Part shown: positions 6,226 to 7,598 of the stretch, one piece after another | Numbering within the stretch: position 1 is the first letter of the stretch | Layout: each line of letters opens with the position of its first letter | Origin: Pseudomonadota bacterium | GTDB taxonomy: Bacteria > Pseudomonadota > Gammaproteobacteria > Burkholderiales > Eutrophovitaceae | Length of the DNA stretch: 7,598 nt | Direction: 5' to 3' | Assembly (NCBI GenBank): GCA_002704665.1 | Contig: PAHB01000104.1 | Span: 1-7,598, forward strand | The notes under the pieces: generated by a model | Told to the model about the DNA's origin: nothing | Seen by the model: the letters and a program-made list of their open reading frames with translations, nothing else | Database searches by the model: none | Translations under genes and position numbers: made by a program

Positions 6226-7598
6226 CTACAAGAATCTCAAGACAAGGTTATGCTGAAATGTTTGGTCCTACAACCGGAGACAAAGTACGCCTAGGCGATT
6301 CCGAGCTTTTTATCTCTCCGGAGAGAGATTTTACCCACTACGGAGACGAGGTTAAGTTCGGGGGTGGAAAGGTAATTAGGGATGGTATGGGACAAAGTCA
6401 GCTAGATTCTGCTTCGGTGGCTGATACAGTTATTACTAACGCTCTGATCCTAGACTATACCGGAGTTTTTAAGGCAGATATTGGTATAAAAAGTGGTCGT
6501 ATAGAAGGTATAGGTAAGGCGGGAAATCCGGATACACAAAACGGAGTTACTATCCCTATAGGTGCGGGCACTGAAATCATAGCGGGCGAGGGATCAATAG
6601 TCACCGCGGGCGGAATAGACGCACACATTCATTACATCTGTCCCCAACAAATTGAAGAGGCTTTGATGTCTGGAGTAACTACTATGCTGGGTGGCGGTAC
6701 AGGCCCTGCGACTGGTACAAACGCAACTACTTGTACTCCAGGGCCTTGGCACATAGAGCGAATGCTTGAATCAGCTGAGGCTTTTCCGATGAATTTGGGT
6801 TTTATGGGTAAGGGTAACGTAAGTTTTCCAGAACCGCTGCGGGAGCAAATAAATGCTGGTGCGATGGGGCTTAAGTTGCATGAAGATTGGGGTACAACAC
6901 CAGCTAGTATTGATAATTGTTTGAGTGTCGCTGATGAAATGGATGTGCAAGTTGCCATTCATACCGATACCCTTAATGAGTCAGGTTTCGTTGAAACCAC
7001 TTTGAAGGCTATAAATGGGAGAGCGATTCACACGTACCACACAGAAGGAGCTGGTGGGGGTCATGCTCCTGATATTATTAAGGCATGCGGAGAGCTAAAT
7101 ATATTACCTTCTTCTACAAATCCAACGAGACCGTTTACCGTAAATACTATTGACGAGCATCTTGATATGTTAATGGTTTGTCATCATCTCGATCCTGGTA
7201 TTGCCGAGGATGTTGCGTTTGCTGAATCAAGAATTAGAAAAGAGACTATCGCGGCAGAGGATATTCTCCATGACTTAGGAGCTTTTAGTATTATCGCTAG
7301 CGACTCTCAAGCTATGGGAAGGGTGGGTGAAGTTATTTCGAGAACCTGGCAAACAGCGAATAAAATGAAAATACAGCGAGGACATCTAAAAGAAGATAAA
7401 TCAAATGATAATTTTAGAGCCAAACGATACATTGCAAAGTACACTATAAATCCATCGATTGCGCACGGTATTAGTTCCGAAGTCGGTTCAATCGAAGTCG
7501 GCAAATTTGCGGATTTGGTAATTTGGGACCCAGCATTTTTTGGAGTCAAGCCCTCTATGATTCTCAAGGGCGGTGTTATTGCGACTGCTGCCATGGGA
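6222..7598 (+). CDS. ureC: Urease subunit alpha UreC, C-terminus beyond the window
   Basis: Catalytic subunit of urease, an amidohydrolase with a binuclear nickel site that hydrolyses urea to ammonia and carbamate. The frame stays open for 459 codons to the right edge; the family is about 567 aa, so roughly 108 are missing. Translating it by hand shows the nickel ligands and catalytic residues, at Klebsiella numbering plus one: His135 and His137 (DAHIHY), the lysine to be carbamylated Lys218 (GLKLHEDWG), His220, His247 (AIHTDTLNESGF), His273 (HTYHTEGAGGGHAPD), flap Cys320 and His321 (MVCHH), Arg337 and Asp361 (SDSQAMGR). The start MTTRISRQGYAEMFGPTTGD is canonical. ATG at 6222 overlaps the ureB stop, with GGGAG at 6210-6214 7 nt before it. 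Nothing suggests an inactive enzyme. Confidence 0.97.
   Translation, partial: MTTRISRQGYAEMFGPTTGDKVRLGDSELFISPERDFTHYGDEVKFGGGKVIRDGMGQSQLDSASVADTVITNALILDYTGVFKADIGIKSGRIEGIGKAGNPDTQNGVTIPIGAGTEIIAGEGSIVTAGGIDAHIHYICPQQIEEALMSGVTTMLGGGTGPATGTNATTCTPGPWHIERMLESAEAFPMNLGFMGKGNVSFPEPLREQINAGAMGLKLHEDWGTTPASIDNCLSVADEMDVQVAIHTDTLNESGFVETTLKAINGRAIHTYHTEGAGGGHAPDIIKACGELNILPSSTNPTRPFTVNTIDEHLDMLMVCHHLDPGIAEDVAFAESRIRKETIAAEDILHDLGAFSIIASDSQAMGRVGEVISRTWQTANKMKIQRGHLKEDKSNDNFRAKRYIAKYTINPSIAHGISSEVGSIEVGKFADLVIWDPAFFGVKPSMILKGGVIATAAMG

Noticed and set aside
6632..6958. Minus-strand open frames opposite ureC, also at 6771-6962 and 7307-7594
   Set aside because: The plus strand encodes canonical UreC through all of this, with every active-site residue in place. 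The antisense frames are by-products.
7484..7503. Two nearby copies of GAAGTCGG in ureC as a possible regulatory repeat
   Set aside because: They encode the conserved EVGSIEVGK stretch of UreC, so the repeat follows from the protein sequence.

Overview
The window is a compact, single-strand (+) urea uptake and urease locus in the order urtB-urtC-urtD-urtE-ureD-ureA-ureB-ureC(partial). Seven complete genes and one gene cut by the right edge fill almost all of the 7.6 kb. Gaps between genes are 25 nt or less, and three junctions overlap (4, 17 and 4 nt), so this looks like one polycistronic unit. All reading is by eye, with no database search.

Layout. Bases 1-64 hold a strong rho-independent terminator hairpin (20-54), ending only 10 nt before the urtB start. 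In the usual urtABCDE order the gene before it would be urtA, the periplasmic urea-binding protein, but none of its sequence can be confirmed here. Bases 65-4706 encode the ABC urea transporter apart from the binding protein: two permeases (UrtB, UrtC) and two ATPases (UrtD, UrtE). Bases 4690-7598 encode the urease accessory protein UreD, the gamma and beta subunits UreA and UreB as separate polypeptides, and the first 459 codons of the alpha subunit UreC. All the nickel-site and catalytic residues I can place in UreC are present. The missing part is about 108 C-terminal residues, plus the expected ureEFG further on.

How it works together. UrtBCDE with its binding protein imports urea at the expense of ATP. 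Urease in the cytoplasm hydrolyses urea to ammonia and carbamate/CO2, for nitrogen supply. UreD, with UreF, UreG and UreE, loads nickel into the UreC active site. The 17-nt urtE/ureD overlap ties transport and enzyme maturation together at the level of translation.

Organism. Gene order, separate ureA and ureB, and protein sequences point to Pseudomonadota. G+C is roughly 40% on the lines I counted and codons tend to end in A or T, as in many streamlined marine bacteria. The long form of UrtB (670 aa) and the UrtC loop resemble, from memory, the type found in Alphaproteobacteria such as Rhodobacterales. A low-GC alphaproteobacterium is my leading guess, with a gammaproteobacterium not excluded.

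I see no mobile element, CRISPR array, tRNA or rRNA, and no clearly new system. The least ordinary features are the large N-terminal periplasmic region of UrtB with a degenerate 49-residue internal repeat, and the way urtB begins directly behind a terminator without a visible ribosome binding site.
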